From: Saprospiraceae bacterium
GTDB lineage: Bacteria > Bacteroidota > Bacteroidia > Chitinophagales > Saprospiraceae
Direction of reading: 5' to 3'
Assembly: GCA_016720635.1 (NCBI GenBank)
Contig: JADKKF010000002.1
Location: 186,001-250,000 of the forward strand
Length of the DNA: 64,000 bases
Shown here: positions 63,442 to 64,000 of the stretch, in pieces
Layout of the letters: every line of letters starts with the position of its first letter
How positions within the stretch are numbered: position 1 is the first letter of the stretch
The notes under the pieces: model-generated
Told to the model about the DNA's origin: nothing
Database searches by the model: none
The model's input: only the letters and a program-made list of their open reading frames with translations
Translations under genes and position numbers: made by a program

Positions 63442-64000
63442 TTATTTTGTGTTTAATAAATAATCTTTAAAGGATTCAAACTCTGCTGGAAGTTCAGTAT
63501 AGACTTCATTTAATTCATTTAATTGGTTAAGTTCGTTTGGTATCGGGATTTTGAAAGATACTCTTCTTTCTAATTCTTCGTAGAACTTTGCAGGATGAGC
63601 TGTTTCCAAAAAGACACCTACCAGATTTTTGTTGTATTTCAAGTATGATTTAAGAGAACTGTAAGCGATGGCACCGTGAGGATCGAGAATATATTTATTA
63701 TCCTCATAACACTTCGTAATGGTAGCAATCGTTTTTTCGTCCGATAGAACATAAGGGTTTATTTCTTTAACAATGTTGTTCCACGTGGAACCATACAAGT
63801 CCAAAATTCTATAAAAATTACTTGGGGCACCCACATCCATTGCATTCGATAATGTGATAACTGAATCTTTAAAGATTGGATTTTCTGAAATCAAATAATT
63901 TGAGAAAAAATCATTCGCATTGTTAGCACTGATAAACTTGTCAATTCTCAAACCCATTTTTTTAGCATAAAGCCCCGCAGTTATATTTCCAAGGTTTCCT
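63442..64000 (-). CDS. thrC: threonine synthase, C-terminal part (truncated by window edge)
   Basis: Converts O-phosphohomoserine to threonine with PLP. The frame is open to the window end, so the N-terminal half is missing; about 186 residues are visible. The segment GNLGNITAGLYAKKMGLRID is the PLP phosphate-binding GNxGN(I)xAG motif of threonine synthase, followed by FISANNANDFF. The end (HPAKFYEELERRVSF) is also typical. A second parS-like palindrome lies inside the coding sequence. Confidence 0.9.
   Translation of the reverse strand, partial: GNLGNITAGLYAKKMGLRIDKFISANNANDFFSNYLISENPIFKDSVITLSNAMDVGAPSNFYRILDLYGSTWNNIVKEINPYVLSDEKTIATITKCYEDNKYILDPHGAIAYSSLKSYLKYNKNLVGVFLETAHPAKFYEELERRVSFKIPIPNELNQLNELNEVYTELPAEFESFKDYLLNTK
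63778..63791. other. second parS-like palindrome, inside thrC
   Basis: GTTCCACGTGGAAC is a perfect 14-base palindrome, differing from the first parS core at the two symmetrical positions 4 and 11. Such variants are known among parS sites. It is 353 bases from the first and lies in the threonine synthase coding sequence. Confidence 0.6.

Noticed and set aside
1..64000. tRNA, rRNA, transposase or integrase genes
   Set aside because: No cloverleaf-like segment, rRNA signature or transposase/integrase motif was found in the gaps or reading frames I read; a covariance-model scan was not possible here.

Overview
The window looks like a piece of a Bacteroidota chromosome, probably from the Saprospirales/Chitinophagales side of the phylum. 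The DNA is AT-rich and coding is dense on both strands. Typical marks are a 2,703-residue surface protein with a gliding/type IX secretion (T9SS) C-terminal domain, the bamD - omega-like subunit - coaBC - porD block, futalosine-pathway MqnC, and promoters of the form TTTG-N19-TAnnTTTG. The taxonomic placement is inference. No mobile elements, CRISPR arrays, tRNAs or rRNAs were seen. Two genes carry single-base frameshifts (ribosomal protein L25 and a class A penicillin-binding protein), so either the assembly has small indels or these genes are really broken.

Layout. 1-7.3 kb: a truncated M15 peptidase, a small membrane protein, tatC, then the minus-strand block bamD / omega-like subunit / coaBC / porD, followed by a di-heme peroxidase paired with an MbnP-like protein (an MbnH/MbnP copper pair). 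7.4-15.6 kb: the giant repeat adhesin. 16-31 kb: a HEAT-cyclophilin fusion lipoprotein, comF/rnhB, an ALDH7 dehydrogenase, mqnC, two glycosyltransferases facing mannose-1-phosphate guanylyltransferase and a ROK kinase, fumarylacetoacetase with an enoyl-CoA hydratase, and frameshifted rplY ending at a strong terminator. 31-49 kb: mainly housekeeping genes (trmB, mtaB, lytic transglycosylase, C1 peptidase, YedK-like protein, GH3-like enzyme, rodA, metK, aspS, a beta-CASP nuclease).

49.4-53.6 kb is a copper nitrite reductase cassette: an outer-membrane channel, NirK with a C-terminal cytochrome c domain, NirV and a SCO copper chaperone. A His-tailed secreted protein lies next to it. Two inverted repeats built on AGGAT half-sites lie upstream of the cassette. 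With the MbnH/MbnP pair, this gives the window two separate periplasmic copper/heme modules.

54-64 kb has the features of the replication origin neighbourhood. A 494-base non-coding, AT-rich gap at 61,029-61,522 holds three DnaA boxes matching TTAT(C/T)CACA plus near matches. Two parS-like palindromes follow within 2.3 kb. Nearly all genes left of the gap are on the minus strand and the first two on the right are on the plus strand, as expected for divergent replication. The last gene, threonine synthase, runs off the window end.
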